This document shows positions 17,788 through 27,650 of a stretch of 64,000 nt of DNA, in pieces. How positions within the stretch are numbered: position 1 is the first letter of the stretch; each line of letters begins with the position of its first letter. The notes below the pieces were generated by a model. That model worked only from the letters and a program-made list of their open reading frames with translations. It searched no databases and was not told the origin of the DNA. Location: positions 1,178,001 through 1,242,000 of the forward strand of contig OZ251230.1 of assembly GCA_965240325.2 (NCBI GenBank), given 5' to 3'. A program made the position numbers and the translations under genes. This DNA is from Rebecca billardiae RCC1528. Lineage: Eukaryota; Haptophyta.

Positions 17788-18925
17788 GCTGGTGCCAAGG
17801 GAGGTCCGGGCCGGGAGCTCCCAGCGAGCGGCCAGCGCGACGTCACTGCAAAGTTTTCCCTTGAGCGCCGGGCGGCGGCGGCAGCGGCGAGGGCGAGTAC
17901 TCCGCTGGCGGGGCGCGCACGGGGCACAGCGCTGCGGGCGCGGATGTGCCCGCAGAGCCGGCGCGCGCGGACGGGCTGTTGCGGGAGAGCACTCGGCGCC
18001 CTCCTGCGCCGCGCGTCTTGCGCCACGCCTCTTTCGCCTCGGCTCAGGGCAGCGCGCACATGCGCGCCGCGTCAAGGCCAGCCTTGCCTGCGCCGCAGCC
18101 GACCGCGCGCGCGCCGTGCGCGGCGTGGTCGGGAAGGAACGAGCGCTGCTGCCGGGCGAGATGGCGACACCATGCGCGCACGCCATGCCGCCCCGCCACG
18201 CCTTGACGAGCGTGTCGTCGGTCCGTTTGCATGCCTCTTTGACTTGTCACAAATGGTGTGGCACGGCCGGCGCGGTCGTGACCCTTGTCGGGACGATCAT
18301 TGAGACGCAGAACAGTGCCAGACGGGCGCGCGGGCTACTCTTACATGGATATTCGTCACCGTGTGGTCAAGTAGAGGTGCTGGATGCGACGCTTTCCTCG
18401 CGCTGATGCTCTTTCATCATCTTCTTCGAGCTCAGGTCCGTGGCTTGGCACGACAAGTGATCAGCACTCGTCAACAGCTGTGCAGATCTATTGCCGTGCC
18501 CTTTCGCGGCATCACGGGGCGGCATGGCGTGCGCGCATGGTGTCGCCATCTCGCCCGGCAGCAGCGCTCGTTCCTTCCCGACCACGCCGCGCACGGCGCG
18601 CGCGCGGTCGGCTGCGGCGCAGGCAAGGCTGGCCTTGACGCGGCGCGCATGTGCGCGCTGCCCTGAGCCGAGGCGAAAGAGGCGTGGCGCAAGACGCGCG
18701 GCGCAGGAGGGCGCCGAGTGCTCTCCCGCAACAGCCCGTCCGCGCGCGCCGGCTCTGCGGGCACATCCGCGCCCGCAGCGCTGTGCCCCGTGCGCGCCCC
18801 GCCAGCGGAGTACTCGCCCTCGCCGCTGCCGCCGCCGCCCGGCGCTCAAGGGAAAACTTTGCAGTGATGACGTCGCGCTGGCCGCTCGCTGGGAGCTCCC
18901 GGCCCGGACCTCCCTTGCTGGTGCC
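17788..18925. mobile_element. Mutator-like non-autonomous DNA transposon with 9-bp target duplication
   Basis: The 1,120-bp element spans 17797-18916. Its terminal inverted repeats are about 400 bp (left 17797-18195, right 18515-18916). They begin AAGGGAGGTCCGGG and, by eye, are identical over their length except for a 3-base insertion in the right arm. They are flanked directly by a perfect 9-bp duplication, GCTGGTGCC, at 17788-17796 and 18917-18925. Long inverted ends plus a 9-bp duplication are the hallmark of Mutator-like elements. The 319-bp centre (18196-18514) encodes no transposase, so it would move only with help in trans. Near identity of the arms implies recent insertion or arm-to-arm conversion. 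It lies 109 bp upstream of the MBD4-like start codon. Confidence 0.88.
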
Positions 18926-19034
18926 GTGGCAAAATAATGTGCGGCTCACAACACGCGCCCAAAATCCAACGAGGCTGGCCGTTGGCCGCCCCGGCTGGTC
19001 GTCGCTCGTCGACGCGGGGCATTCAAGTTCCAGC

Positions 19035-21857
19035 ATGGAGCTTGCGCCGGCGGGGCCGGCGCCGAAGCGCAGCCGCTACTTCGCCCAGCGCGCCGTGCGT
19101 GCAGAGCCGAGCGTGGTGCTGTCCAAGTACTTCTCGCCATACTTTGTCCAAGAGTACGCCCCTGGCGAGCGCCGACGGTGGCACCTTGACGACGACTCGA
19201 TGAGCGCGATGGACGCGGGCAGCACCAGCAGCTGCGACGATGGCCACACGAGCGAGGATGACGACGAGGGCGGCTGGTTTGCCAGCGACGAGGACGACGA
19301 GGCGGCTGATGACGCCGCGGGCGCAGAGCTCCCGCTGCAGTGGCCCATGCCTCACGGCGCAGCCGGCGATGGTCAGCCTGACGGCGCGGCGGAGGGCACC
19401 TTTTGCACACAGCCGTGCGTCCAGCCTGCGGCGGAGGACGAGAGCCGCGCGCTGCTGAGCGCGCTGCGCGCGTACCTCACGTCCGTGCGCGCCTCAACCG
19501 ACGCGCTCGCCGATCTGGACAGCGGCGAGTGGTCGGCGCACAGCGTCACGCGCCGCGCGGGCAGGTCAGCGGGCACGCGCGATGTGTACTACGTGCGCGG
19601 CCCTCGGCGCTTTCGCAGCCGACGGGAGGTGGCGGCATTCCTGTGCAGCCCACCGACGGGGCCCCGCGATCTGGGCGCGGGCACGAGTGCTCGCGCCGAT
19701 GCCGCCGCGAGCGTCGTCAACGTCGACGGCGGCGCGAGCGGCGCAGATGCGCGCGCGCTGCTGGCGCGCGCCCACCGTCCTCGGCCTCACCACGTGGCCT
19801 CGGCGCATGCGCGCCTCCGCCAGGGCCGCCTTGGAGACGAGGGCTGCTTCGGCACGCGCGGCGCGCAGCTGCGAAGCCTCGCCGCGTCCGCGTGCGCGTC
19901 CGCCGCCGCCGAGCTGACCCCGCTCGACGCCGCGGCCGACGCCGCGAGCGCCGGCTCGATGGCGGCGACCGCGCTGCGCGAGGCGGGCGCGGCCCTGCGC
20001 CCTTTCGGTGAGGCTGTGGCACGCACGGGCAACGACGCGTTCCCCTCGCAGCGCGACGCGGCGCTGAGCGTGCTCGCGCCGCTGGAGGCGATGGCAGCGG
20101 CCGGCGTGCCCTCGCTCGGCGTCGCAGCCGCCTCCGGGCACGCGCTCCGCGCCGTGCGCCACGACCTGCACCGGCTGAGAATCAACTTCTCGTGCAGAAA
20201 TCGGCAGCGCGCCTCGAGCGTGCGCGCGGCGCGCGACGAGCTGACGGCCCTGCTGCGCCGCGTCGCAGCGGCCGAGGCGCGACTAGACCCGCTGGGCGCC
20301 GCCGAGGCCCGCGCCGCGGCGGAGCGCCGGCGCCGTCGGTCCGAGCGGCAGCGGGCCCGAGAGCTTCGGCTCGGCGTGCCGTGCGTGCCGCCGGGCTCGA
20401 CGGATGAGAGCGCAGACGGCGGCGGCAGCTCTGGCTCCGATTCGGAGGGCGGCCATGCTGCCGGCGCGGAGGGGCAGGGCGGCGGCGCGCGGCACGCCGA
20501 GCCGCTGCCGCCGCCGTGCTCGGCGAGCGAGCTGCGCCTGCGCTGCCCGACCTTTGCGCGCACGCGCAGCTGCGAGCACCTGTGCGCGCACCTCTGCTAC
20601 TACCGCGAGCACGAGCCCGCGCGCCAGCTGTTCGAGCTGAGGCGCCGCGTCGCGGAGGCGACGGGCAGCGCGGCGCCGCTCGACGGCTGGCGCGCCACGC
20701 TGGCGGTGGGCAGGCCCGCCGCGGCAGCTGGCGCGCCCCCGCGCGCGCCTCGCGGCTGGCACGTCCAGTTCACCAGCCCAGCAGCCGCCGTACTGTGCAG
20801 CGCGGCAGAGGTGCTCCGCGCTGTGGGCGTGGACGCCGCGCTCGCGCCCTCGTGGCCGCAGGCATCGCACGGCGGCGCGGGCGTGCGGCTGACAAAGCCT
20901 CAGCTCGACCGGCTCGACCTCGGCGAGCAGAGCGCGTGCCTGCGCGCCGCGCTGTGGCGGGCCGAGGACGAGACCGCGCCCGGGCCCAGCGAGCTCGCAG
21001 CCGCTGCTGCGCCGACGGTGGCGGCGCACATGCCAGCTGCTGCCGCAAGCGCCCGCGCTCCCGAGGCCGGGCAGGGCGCGCATCGCGTGAGCTCATCAGA
21101 GAGCCTGTCAGGACGCCGATCGCCGCTCCGAGGGATCCAGCCTCCCGAGGCGCCCGCCGGCGCTGGGGTTGGCGCTGCGGCATGGGCACTGCCGTGCAAC
21201 GCCGCCCTGCCAGCCGTCGCGCGGCCGCCTCCGCCCGCAGACTTTGACGGCGGCGTGGCGCGAGATCGGCGGCTCGCGCTCGCGGGCCGCGCAGACGGGC
21301 ACGCGCGCGCGCCGCCGCCGCCGCGCTCGCCGTTCGGGCTGCTGGAGGAGATCCTGTGGCACGACGAGCACAAGCTGCTGGTGGCGTGCGTGCTGCTGAA
21401 CGTGACGACGCGCATGCAGGTGGATGTCGTTCTGTGGCGCCTGTTTGCTGCGTTCCCGAGCGCGCGCGCGCTCGCGGCCACGCTCGACGAGCCGCGCGCC
21501 GCTCGCTGCCTTCGCCGGCTGCTGCACCCGCTGGGCTTGCAGCGCAAGCGCGCGCGCAGGCTTGCGCTGCTCTCGCGCGACTGGCTCGAGGCACGGCGCG
21601 CGCTCGCGCGGCGAAGAGACGACGGCCACGCTCCTTTGCCTCCGCCGCACGCCGAGGCGGACGACGACGACGACCCGGATGCGCACCTTGGCGCAGCGCC
21701 GCTACCAACAGAGACTGTGGCGGCCCTGCACGGCGTGGGCGACTACGCGAGCGACGCGCACGAGCTGTTCGTGCTCGGGCGCGTGTGTGAGCACCAGCCG
21801 CCGCGCGACCACGCGCTGCGCTGGTACCACGCGTGGGTGCTGCAGCAGCTGACGTAG
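19035..21857 (+). CDS. MBD4: MBD4-like protein: methyl-CpG-binding domain plus HhH-GPD DNA glycosylase
   Basis: MBD4-type enzymes bind methylated CpG and remove thymine or uracil mispaired with guanine after deamination, starting base excision repair in the nucleus. In this 940-residue protein a methyl-CpG-binding domain lies at about 164-205 (SGEWSAHSVTRRAG, then GTRDVYYV and RFRSRREVAAFL, the family signature). The C-terminal glycosylase domain runs from about 765 to the end: SPFGLLEEILWHDEHKLLVA, the LLNVTTRMQ helix, LHPLGLQRKRARRL, and LHGVGDYASDAHELF, where Asp907 matches the catalytic aspartate. The middle 550 residues are Ala/Arg-rich and unassigned, with a Cys cluster near 510-535 (CSASELRLRCP and CEHLCAHLCYY) that could bind metal. 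The frame is open upstream into the transposon arm, but ATG 19035 is the natural start after the element. Animal MBD4 is about 580 residues, so this one is expanded. Confidence 0.88.
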   Translation: MELAPAGPAPKRSRYFAQRAVRAEPSVVLSKYFSPYFVQEYAPGERRRWHLDDDSMSAMDAGSTSSCDDGHTSEDDDEGGWFASDEDDEAADDAAGAELPLQWPMPHGAAGDGQPDGAAEGTFCTQPCVQPAAEDESRALLSALRAYLTSVRASTDALADLDSGEWSAHSVTRRAGRSAGTRDVYYVRGPRRFRSRREVAAFLCSPPTGPRDLGAGTSARADAAASVVNVDGGASGADARALLARAHRPRPHHVASAHARLRQGRLGDEGCFGTRGAQLRSLAASACASAAAELTPLDAAADAASAGSMAATALREAGAALRPFGEAVARTGNDAFPSQRDAALSVLAPLEAMAAAGVPSLGVAAASGHALRAVRHDLHRLRINFSCRNRQRASSVRAARDELTALLRRVAAAEARLDPLGAAEARAAAERRRRRSERQRARELRLGVPCVPPGSTDESADGGGSSGSDSEGGHAAGAEGQGGGARHAEPLPPPCSASELRLRCPTFARTRSCEHLCAHLCYYREHEPARQLFELRRRVAEATGSAAPLDGWRATLAVGRPAAAAGAPPRAPRGWHVQFTSPAAAVLCSAAEVLRAVGVDAALAPSWPQASHGGAGVRLTKPQLDRLDLGEQSACLRAALWRAEDETAPGPSELAAAAAPTVAAHMPAAAASARAPEAGQGAHRVSSSESLSGRRSPLRGIQPPEAPAGAGVGAAAWALPCNAALPAVARPPPPADFDGGVARDRRLALAGRADGHARAPPPPRSPFGLLEEILWHDEHKLLVACVLLNVTTRMQVDVVLWRLFAAFPSARALAATLDEPRAARCLRRLLHPLGLQRKRARRLALLSRDWLEARRALARRRDDGHAPLPPPHAEADDDDDPDAHLGAAPLPTETVAALHGVGDYASDAHELFVLGRVCEHQPPRDHALRWYHAWVLQQLT

Positions 21858-22150
21858 CGCTGAACGCACGCGACTAACTGCACGCGACGCTTGTCCAGCT
21901 GCATGTAGCTAGCACATCAGCAGTATCTTTACTGCTGCTAAGATCGACTACTGCTTTGACGCGGTGAGCAGTTTTATATTATATTGACGATGACGATGAT
22001 GACGATGATATCAGAATTGATGGTCGCCGGTCGTCTCGACTCTCGTCCGCGTCATCGAACTCGAATAAGCCTGCGCTGCTGCTCGGATCACGATCGTCGA
22101 GGCTAGCAGACGACTCCGACTCGTCAGACGTAGTCGGCCGAGTCGTAGGA
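21858..22150. other. Convergent 3' intergenic region
   Basis: This stretch separates the stop codons of the convergent MBD4-like and MKKS-like genes. It carries a GAT/GAC trinucleotide run near 21985-22010 and an AT-rich patch near 21973-21985. No gene is seen, and no terminator signal can be named with confidence. Confidence 0.5.
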
Positions 22151-23935
22151 CTACTGCGATGCTGCTGAACTTACTACCAACGTCGCGTCCACATTGAGAA
22201 CGGTCATCGCAACGCTCGCGCCATTCGCGAGCGCCTGCATCCGTGTGAGCGCGTGGTCGATCACGAGCGCCTCCGTGACGCGGTGCACGGCGCGTCGGCC
22301 CGCGCCGCGAGCAGAGCTCGTGCGTCGCGGCGCGGGCTCGGCGCGCATCACAGCGCGGACGGCGGATGCATCGGCGCTCCAGCCCCAGCGGACCACCTGC
22401 GCCCCGTCCGCGTGCTCACACGCGCGCATGCGCTCGAGGAAGTCGTCACCCGCGAGCTCGCCCGCGCGAGCGTCCCGAGCGAGCGCGCGCGGAACGCGCT
22501 CGAGCGCGCGCGCGTACACGTCTGCAGCCGCGCGCAGCTCGGGGTGGCTCAGGCCGCGGGCAAGCGCTGCGTGCTCGCCGGCGGTCCCGAGCGCGCGCTG
22601 GCGCACGGCGTGGGCGAGCGCCGCCTCGGTGCAGCCCCCGCCGGGCAGCACGCGCGCGTCGCGCACCACGAGGGCCAGCGCGTTGAGCGCAGTGGCCGCT
22701 GCCTCCTGCAGCTCGTCCAGTGCGGACGCCGTGCGCGCGCCGAGCAGCACCGTGGTGACCGGCTGCGCTCGAGGCGCGCGGCTGTCCGCCGCGGGGAGCG
22801 GGACGAGCTCGAGCAGCGTGCGACGGCCGAGCTGACGCGTGTACAGCCCGCCGATCACACCGAGCGCGCCCGCGTCGTCGCCCGCGTCTGCGAGCGACGA
22901 GAGCACGCGCGCGCCCGAGACGCGCGCGACCGTGCTCAGGTGGCGGAGGGAGAGCCGCTCCAAGGGCGCGATGCCGCACTCGAGCAGCAGCGACTGCAGC
23001 TCGGGGGCGATGCCCTTCTGCGAGGCGACGAGCCCGACGCGGAGCGCGGCCATGCGCTCGGCGAACACGCGGAGCGCGTGCGAATCCGCCTCGGCGGCGA
23101 GCGAGCCAGAGTCGTCGGCGTGACCAGACTCTGCGTCAGCGGCGGCGCTCTCGGCGCCGGCGCGGCCTGCGCCGTCGGCATCGGCCGCGCGGACGGCAGC
23201 GTACTCGCGCCGAATGCCGTCGTCGGGCGCAGCGCCGGTGAGCGCGACGTCGAACAGCGCCACGGATGCGCCGGCGGGCAGTGACTCCGGTGCGCCGCTC
23301 GGCGGAAGCACGTCGAGCCACGCACCCTCCGCCACTGAGGAGCGGGCGGGAGCCATGCCGAGCAGCGGCAGCGTGCGCACGCACGGCGGCGGCGCGTTCG
23401 GCGCGCGCTCGCCGTCGGGGATGGCGGTGACGAAGGCCTCGACGAGGAGGAAGCTGATGTGCTCGAGCTCGGGCGCGGAGAGCAGGCAGCCGTGCTTCGG
23501 CGCGAGCACCGAGCGCACGAGCGCGAGCGGGCCTCGCAGCTGGTCCTCCCAGCCGATCGACGCGCACAGCGGCGCGTCCCCGGACAGCGCGCACTCGTCG
23601 CACCACGAGACGCACTGCTCGATCGCGGCGGCGAGGCGGTACCCGGGCATGCGCAGCTCCCTGCCGTCGCGCACGAGGCCCGCAGCCACCACCGTCGCCA
23701 GCAGGCCGCCATCCGCCGCGCTGCCGCGTCGCGCGCGCAGAAGGTCAGCGACGAGCCGCGCGCACGGATCATCCAGGCGCGCATTGGCGAAGAGGCGGCG
23801 CGAGGAGGAGGTGACCGTCACATGCCCGCCCGAGGGCACGCTCTGCACCAGCTTGAGCCGGCCACCCGGCCCCATGCTCGAGAGGGCGAGCTCGAGGATC
23901 GTCTGCAGCTCGTCGACGCCATCGTGCGCTTGCAT
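22151..23935 (-). CDS. MKKS: MKKS/BBS6-like chaperonin of BBSome assembly
   Basis: MKKS (BBS6) is a vertebrate group II chaperonin-like protein that, with BBS10, BBS12 and the CCT complex, assembles the BBSome for ciliary membrane traffic. This 594-residue protein (human form 570) shows the family's landmarks in order: the N-terminal MGPGGRLKLVQ loop; a LLATVVAAGLV helix; LALVRSVLAPKHGCLLSAPE; LEHISFLLVEAFVTAIP; an apical domain with an acidic Ala-rich insert; LPGGGCTEAALAHAVRQ; and a short C-terminal helix. The ATP-binding GDGTT motif of true CCT subunits is not seen, as in BBS chaperonins. ATG 23935 was chosen because family similarity starts there; an in-frame ATG at 24025 would add 30 unrelated residues. 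It is divergent from the ASCIZ-like gene and implies a ciliated organism. Confidence 0.8.
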   Translation of the reverse strand: MQAHDGVDELQTILELALSSMGPGGRLKLVQSVPSGGHVTVTSSSRRLFANARLDDPCARLVADLLRARRGSAADGGLLATVVAAGLVRDGRELRMPGYRLAAAIEQCVSWCDECALSGDAPLCASIGWEDQLRGPLALVRSVLAPKHGCLLSAPELEHISFLLVEAFVTAIPDGERAPNAPPPCVRTLPLLGMAPARSSVAEGAWLDVLPPSGAPESLPAGASVALFDVALTGAAPDDGIRREYAAVRAADADGAGRAGAESAAADAESGHADDSGSLAAEADSHALRVFAERMAALRVGLVASQKGIAPELQSLLLECGIAPLERLSLRHLSTVARVSGARVLSSLADAGDDAGALGVIGGLYTRQLGRRTLLELVPLPAADSRAPRAQPVTTVLLGARTASALDELQEAAATALNALALVVRDARVLPGGGCTEAALAHAVRQRALGTAGEHAALARGLSHPELRAAADVYARALERVPRALARDARAGELAGDDFLERMRACEHADGAQVVRWGWSADASAVRAVMRAEPAPRRTSSARGAGRRAVHRVTEALVIDHALTRMQALANGASVAMTVLNVDATLVVSSAASQ

Positions 23936-24625
23936 CTCTACGGCACCTTTTTTTCCCCCCACAAAACACAAGAAAACCCCAGTTCCACTGTCACTGCGGA
24001 TCCACAGATCCTCCCCGTTACCCATGTAATGTTGGTCATGTGACCCCCATAACTCATTCTATGATTTAATGAATCACGAACGAACCGTTGTTTTTCACAC
24101 CGTGCACTGGTTGCACTGCATCGCGATTTGGGGAGGATCTGCCGATCGGGGTACGATGTGCATATTCATCACGGTTGGTTTAAACACCACATATCCACGT
24201 CGCCATCACCCGTATGGAGGTCCTCCTGAATCACAATTATGTGATGTTTGAAAAACGCCGGTTCAGTCGGGGGCTGGCCAGGGTAGGGCTGGAGGCTTCG
24301 GCCGCCAGTCTGATCACCCGGAGCCCGTTATAAAGGGGAATTTAAAAAAGTCGCATCGCGTCGCATGACTAATATGAACTTCGAATGAATCAGGGTTCCA
24401 AACTATATACATACACGTCAGAACCTCTCATATCAGTTTGTGCGTGTGGGTAAAATACCTCGGCAAAATTCGCCAGGCGGTCAGACCATCTGGGGAGCCT
24501 GTGGACCGGAGTAAATCGACCGATTGGCGAAACGAATCGGCGGGTAACTTTTACCCCGGCCGTCGACGAAGACCGGTGGACCACCCTTCGGTGGACCCAC
24601 CCAAGGTCCGCTGCCCCGCCTTTCG
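23936..24625. promoter_or_regulatory. Divergent intergenic region between MKKS-like and ASCIZ-like genes
   Basis: These 690 bp separate two start codons pointing away from each other. The middle (about 23940-24440) is AT-richer than its surroundings, including a T8/C6 run at 23948. A hairpin-capable sequence, CCACC-CTTC-GGTGG, lies near 24580. Both promoters must lie here, but no specific element can be named. Confidence 0.5.
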
Positions 24626-25297
24626 ATGGACTTCCAGATCCTCGCACACCGCATGCTCGTGGACTCGGAGATGCGGCGTGCCAACGCTTTGCTGCACAAC
24701 GCCAACAAGGGGATGCTCGCCTTTGTTGATCGCACTCTTCTGCTCTCCGCGCAGGTCGGCATCTCTCGCGCCCTGGCCACGCCCGCGCAGGCGCCCGTCC
24801 AAGACTCGCACGCGATCGGCTCGCTCAGTGCTGGCCAAGAAGAGGATCAGCACGCACTCCATTTCGCATCGAACACGCGGTGGGACGAGCCGACGCACTG
24901 CCCAGAGTGCAAGCACCTCTTCCGGACCAAGTACCAGGCGAAGAAGCATTTCATGCGCGTGCACTACACCGGGCCCAAGGACTACGGCTGCGAGCGCTGT
25001 GGCAAGGCGTATGCCATCCAGGAGGACATCACAACGCATCGCAAGTCGTGCGGCCTCGAGTTCCCGTGCTCGTGTGGCCAGCGCCTGCGCTCGCGCGCAA
25101 CGCTCATGCGTCACTGCCGGCGTACGGGCCACAACAGCAACAGCGCCCCGTCGTCTTCGGCTCCTCCCGCCTCTGATGAGCAGCAGCCGGCGCAGGCAGT
25201 GCGCGCGCCATCTTTGGGATCATCGGCGGACGGTGAGAGTGCTGATGACCTCTTCGCCGCATTGCTGGACTGGTGCATCCTGGCGAAGGCTGACTGA
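24626..25297 (+). CDS. ASCIZ/ATMIN-like zinc-finger protein
   Basis: This 223-residue protein has three consecutive zinc fingers whose irregular spacing matches ASCIZ/ATMIN. Finger 1 is C92-x2-C95-x12-H108-x4-H113. Finger 2 is C122-x2-C125-x12-H138-x3-C142, a C2HC type ending HRKSC. Finger 3 is C148-x-C150-x12-H163-x5-H169, ending RRTGH. In animals ASCIZ is a nuclear transcription factor that activates the dynein light chain gene DYNLL1 and supports ciliogenesis. The animal protein is much longer and carries many TQT light-chain-binding motifs. None is seen here; the C-terminus is Ser/Ala-rich with an acidic helix (ESADDLFAALLDW). The start is the first ATG of an otherwise closed 5' region. 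A further C-terminal exon cannot be excluded. Confidence 0.7.
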   Translation: MDFQILAHRMLVDSEMRRANALLHNANKGMLAFVDRTLLLSAQVGISRALATPAQAPVQDSHAIGSLSAGQEEDQHALHFASNTRWDEPTHCPECKHLFRTKYQAKKHFMRVHYTGPKDYGCERCGKAYAIQEDITTHRKSCGLEFPCSCGQRLRSRATLMRHCRRTGHNSNSAPSSSAPPASDEQQPAQAVRAPSLGSSADGESADDLFAALLDWCILAKAD

Positions 25298-27296
25298 TTC
25301 GTGCGCTGGCGACGACGACTCAGACTCAGTCACGGACTGGCAACACTATTGATGCGCGGTCGCTGCGCTCCGGATGCCGTCCATTCGCGCCGCGCCCGCG
25401 GCCCGCCGCGCCGCGCCGGACGCGCCGGTGCCAGCCGCCCCGCGCGCCGCTCTCAGCGCTCTGGAGCCTGCATGTGACCACGTGCTGCGCCAGTATCAGA
25501 GGCGGGCGGCATTATGCAGTAGAGCCACAGTAAACACGCCCCAGCGGGCGATCATCCGTGGGCCCATCCCGTACTGGGCGGACCGTATAGCTGGCCATTA
25601 CATGGGACACTAGCTCGGGTGTCGCGCCACGACTCTGCCACGAGAAGAGCCCGCGTCCGAAGCAGGCGTGTTCGAGCTCGCAGCAGCACGCGACCGACAT
25701 GTGATGCTTGCTCCCACCCGTCCCGATGGATGGCGGGCCTGGGTGGCTATCTGAGCGGGGGATTGGGTGCCAAGACTTGCCCGCATGCCTCTTCGGGACG
25801 GCTGGAAATGTCTCGCCCCCAATATCCTCCACCTCAAAAGTGCTGATGCACTTTTGTGGGCTCGAGCGGCACATCGAGCGCATGCCCGTCGGGTCACATC
25901 CTCAAGCAATCAAGGCGGACTTGAGCGTTGTTTGTGACGCGCCTGGTGTCCAGATGTCCATCGAGTGCGTGCTTCTTGTCCGACCTGGCGGTTCATGCCT
26001 TCACATCTACGATGTTTATGGATCGGACACAGGTGATGGACTGCTGCGAGAGCTCTGGACAGCGACGGCCAGTACACCAGGCGAATGGTGCCGACCATGG
26101 CTGACGGTGCGTGTGCCTGCACACTTCGGGCGTGCTTTCGAGCGCCCACCTCCCCGACCGCCAGCGCCTCTGCTTCCCACGCTAGGGCTGCATGATTCCC
26201 ACCCAGTTGTGTGCTCATGCAATGATGCCGTCTGCGCGGCCCCGTCTGCGCACGCGCGCAGAACAGCTCGTTTGCGCTGACTCAGGGCGACCTGAGCGAG
26301 CTTGACTACCTTCACGACCTCGTTGCGCACTTGCGCACTCGACGACGTGCCGAGGTCGCGGTTCTGCCGATGGTTGCATCTCGTTCAGGCGCACATCACA
26401 GCAGTGTGCATCAGTCGGATGACCGTGACGAATGCGAGCAGCTCAGCGAGGCACAACCATGCCCAGTCGGGTGCGCTTTGGGGTGCCGCGCCAGTGCGAA
26501 GGCCTCGCATTCCACGATTCACATCGCTCACGTCACCCTCTCTGCGTCGACCCACTGCCCACGCGCTTCGCGCGCCGTCGCGCAGATCACTGCTCATCAG
26601 CTTGCAGCTCAAAGGAGACGAAGCGGTCGCGGCAGTGCGCTGGCTCGTCGAGCTGACGTGCCGCGGTCGCGGCAGCTGGGCGCCAGCTTGGCAGCTCGTG
26701 TGCGCTCTTCTTCCGCGAGCAGCTGCCGGCCTGCTTCAGCTTCGTGGGCAAGCGCGCGCGATGTCTTTCCGCGGGAGTGCGCAGGGTGCAGCTGCGGCAG
26801 CAAACGCATCGTGCTCGAGCAGCGCGCGAGGAGGCGGCACGGGCGATTCGAGGCTCATTCGAGTCGCGGTGACTCTGCCAGGGCATATACTCTCCACACC
26901 TCACCTACCGAGCTGGACCCTGTCTTCGCTTCCTCCAGCGATCCGCGCGCGCACACGCGGTGTTGACAGCTCGATCAGCCAGTCTCGGTGCCGTTCGGCG
27001 CCGAGCTCGAGGACGGGCAGGGCGAGCAGCTGCGCTGGCATGAGAGCTCTCTGACGCTTCTGACAGGGCGCTATGCGTGTCTAGCTGTCCGCTGACATGT
27101 CCCAGTCGCCGCAGGCCCTCCGTGGGCTCGGCCATCGAGCCTCACGCGAGCGACCCGCGAGGCGGGCGTCCGCCATTTTGTTTGTCCGCTTCGCCGCTGG
27201 GGCGTGTTCACTGTGGCTATATATCGATCGATCTGCCATGATTATTGCTGCTGGCTCAGAGGCCGCTAGTCGTCCGTCCGATCACCATCATCAGCA
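25298..27296. other. Repeat-poor intergenic stretch with possible decayed retroelement
   Basis: No intact gene is supported over 2 kb. On the plus strand about 25820-26110 translates to segments (HPQAIKADLSVVCDAPGVQ, then CLHIYDVYGSDTGDG) reminiscent of the endonuclease domain of non-LTR retrotransposons, where an N-VYG-SGD strand is common. Stops and frame changes surround it, so at best it is a remnant. The part from 26280 to 27290 shows no recognisable coding or RNA gene. A short AT patch (TATATATCGATCGAT) lies near 27219. Confidence 0.25.
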
Positions 27297-27571
27297 ATGG
27301 TTGTATAACCGCTCGGTTATGCGGGTATAACTCACCGGTAGCCCTCATGAGGGCGGGCTGGCAGCCAGGGTCCGGCTGCCTGGAGGTTTTCCGGTCGTCA
27401 AGCCGAGCCAGGCCCGGATTGGGCGCGGGCCTGGATTGGCTCAGCAGCTTGGCAAGCGATGCGCGTCTGGGTGCGGCCGCGCTCGCTGGCTGCACCCGCG
27501 GCGCGGCGGCCGGCGTGGCTGCTCTGGTCACCGCTGCGCTGGTGGCTGCTCCTCCTCTGGGAGTTGTTTCT
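27297..27571 (+). repeat. 275-bp direct repeat, left copy
   Basis: This stretch is identical by eye to 28622-28896. It begins ATGGTTGTATAACCGCTCGG and ends GGGAGTTGTTTCT. The two copies enclose 1,050 bp, an LTR-like arrangement, but no primer binding site follows the left copy and no purine tract precedes the right one. No target duplication was found. A TRIM-like element, a DIRS-like element or simple segmental duplication are all possible. Confidence 0.8.
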
Positions 27572-27650
27572 TCCAGGTGCGTGTGCGTCGGCGGTAGGCC
27601 GCCCTCAGCCCTCGCTCTCTCCACTCGTGCACCTGCCCTGCTTGCTCTCT

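Noticed and set aside
18651-19034. Upstream extension of the MBD4-like frame into the transposon arm
   Set aside because: The extension is transposon inverted-repeat sequence with no protein character; the mirrored arm gives the same residues. ATG 19035 is preferred.
25372-25613. Short plus-strand open frame of 79 codons
   Set aside because: It has Ala/Pro/Arg-rich composition, no recognisable motif and no support from its neighbours.
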